This document shows, piece after piece, positions 4,917 to 5,395 of a stretch of DNA of 5,395 bases. Every line of letters starts with the position of its first letter. Position 1 is the first letter of the stretch. The translations under genes and the position numbers were made by a program. The notes beneath the pieces are model-generated. The model was not told where the DNA came from. It saw nothing but the letters and a program-made list of their open reading frames with translations, and made no database searches. Source of the stretch: an uncultured Christensenellaceae bacterium (GTDB taxonomy: Bacteria > Bacillota > Clostridia > Christensenellales > Christensenellaceae); assembly GCA_934438035.1 (NCBI GenBank), contig CAKSBK010000089.1:1-5395 (forward strand). Direction: 5' to 3'.

Positions 4917-5072
4917 ATGTCACAGAACAAAAGACAGAAGAATGCCAAAAACGGCATGCAAAGTTCTAAAGGAGAAAAAGGCTCTTTAAGAAGAGATTCC
5001 CAAAACAGCAGAAACGAGAGCGAAGTTCAAAACGAATCTTTTGAAAATTTAAAAGACAACAATAATTTCTGA
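4917..5072 (+). CDS. Small polar Asn/Ser/Lys-rich protein, 51 residues
   Basis: Begins MSQNKRQKNAKNG and ends LKDNNNF. It is strongly hydrophilic, with a basic N-terminal half and an acidic Asn/Glu-rich C-terminal half. No hydrophobic core, cysteine or signal peptide is seen, so it is probably disordered. AAAGGAG (4901-4907) lies 9 bases before this ATG. A second ATG at 4912 in another frame would give only 25 residues (stop 4987-4989), so the 4917 start is preferred. A strong terminator follows 9 bases after the stop, which supports a real transcription unit. Its composition recalls small Asn-rich proteins of spore-forming clostridia, but I cannot assign a family. It may be co-transcribed with the repressor (85-base gap), as no clear promoter of its own is visible. 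Confidence 0.55.
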   Translation: MSQNKRQKNAKNGMQSSKGEKGSLRRDSQNSRNESEVQNESFENLKDNNNF

Positions 5073-5081
5073 TATTCGCTC

Positions 5082-5114
5082 AAAAAAAGAGCCGCTTGCG
5101 CGGCTTCTTTTTTT
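5082..5114. terminator. Bidirectional intrinsic terminator between convergent genes
   Basis: AGCCGC (5090-5095) pairs with GCGGCT (5100-5105) around TTGC. The stem is flanked by seven A on the left (5082-5088) and seven T (5108-5114) on the right, so each strand shows a G/C-rich hairpin followed by a T-run. It would stop the plus-strand repressor/small-protein transcript and the minus-strand acetyltransferase transcript, whose stop codons lie 9 and 18 bases away. Confidence 0.92.
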
Positions 5115-5132
5115 CGAGCATTTTCCGGGAAA

Positions 5133-5395
5133 TTATTTGTTGATAATTGTCGGCGAGGGAGTGGAATTATAAACTTTTGAGCCTGCCGGAACAGAGCTTA
5201 CAAGCCAAACGTTTCCGCCGATAATAGAGTTTGCGCCGACAGTGGTGTCTCCGCCCAAAATAGTTGCGCCGGAATATATTATTACGTTATCTTCAATATT
5301 CGGGTGGCGCTTAACGCCTTTAACGGGGTTTCCGTCTTCGTCAAGCTCAAAGCTCTTCGCACCCAATGTAACACCCTGATACAATTTGACATGGC
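5133..5395 (-). CDS. cysE: Serine O-acetyltransferase, C-terminal part
   Basis: The frame enters from the right edge (HVKLYQGVTLGA) and ends at TAA; 87 codons are visible. The TTG at 5384 is an internal Leu, not a start. The enzyme transfers acetyl from acetyl-CoA to L-serine, giving O-acetylserine for cysteine synthesis in the cytoplasm. The visible part is the left-handed beta-helix of hexapeptide repeats: YQGVTLGA, then the loop with KRHPNIEDNVIIYSGATILG, then GANSIIGGNVWLVSSVPAGS. The KRHP loop followed by GGNVWL-x-x-SVP is typical of serine acetyltransferases of the CysE/EpsC type. The catalytic N-terminal region is outside the window. Another hexapeptide acetyltransferase is possible but less likely. 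It is convergent with the phage-type cluster and looks like ordinary host chromosome. Confidence 0.85.
   Translation of the reverse strand, partial: HVKLYQGVTLGAKSFELDEDGNPVKGVKRHPNIEDNVIIYSGATILGGDTTVGANSIIGGNVWLVSSVPAGSKVYNSTPSPTIINK

Noticed and set aside
1..5395. CRISPR array, tRNA, rRNA, insertion sequence or integrase/att site
   Set aside because: No regularly spaced repeats, tRNA arms, transposase or recombinase motifs, or clear flanking direct repeats bounding the phage-type cluster were seen on either strand.

Overview
The window looks like chromosome from a low-to-moderate GC Bacillota, probably a gut-type clostridium. This is inferred from strong AGGAGG/AAAGGAG ribosome-binding sites, A/T-rich sigma-A promoters, hairpin terminators followed by T-runs, an EpsC/CysE-type serine acetyltransferase and a small Asn/Ser/Lys-rich protein. 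No rRNA, tRNA, CRISPR array, transposase or integrase is visible.

Layout, left to right. (1) 1-501 is the 3' part of a class I glutamine amidotransferase-like hydrolase (peptidase C26, PuuD-like) on the plus strand, with a 14-bp hairpin terminator at 572-610. (2) 611-1468 has no convincing protein gene. It does hold a well-supported candidate small RNA on the minus strand (about 1090 to 879): an extended -10 promoter, a chain of local hairpins and an intrinsic terminator. A further minus-strand terminator at 1250-1285 would end the operon coming from the right. (3) 1469-1948 (minus) is an uncharacterised five-helix membrane protein. (4) 2043-4360 (minus) is a tight phage-type cluster, in transcription order: a Cro-like XRE regulator, a 94-residue prophage-type protein, a terminase small subunit without its usual N-terminal HTH, and an apparently intact terminase large subunit. 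(5) 4361-4522 is a divergent control region with a near-consensus sigma-A promoter on the plus strand and repeated operator-like words. (6) 4523-4831 (plus) is a short XRE repressor and 4917-5072 (plus) a 51-residue polar protein. (7) A bidirectional terminator at 5082-5114 separates these from a convergent serine O-acetyltransferase (5133-5395, minus, cut by the window edge).

Inferred logic: the two XRE proteins face each other across a shared control region like a miniature CI/Cro switch. The minus arm runs straight into DNA packaging (TerS, TerL). No portal, protease, capsid, tail, lysis, replication or integration gene follows TerL; the next gene is a membrane protein and then terminators. 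The cluster is either a prophage remnant whose reading frames are all still open, or a minimal satellite-like or domesticated packaging module. The sequence alone cannot decide, but intact frames, good ribosome-binding sites, coupled genes and a good promoter argue against simple decay.
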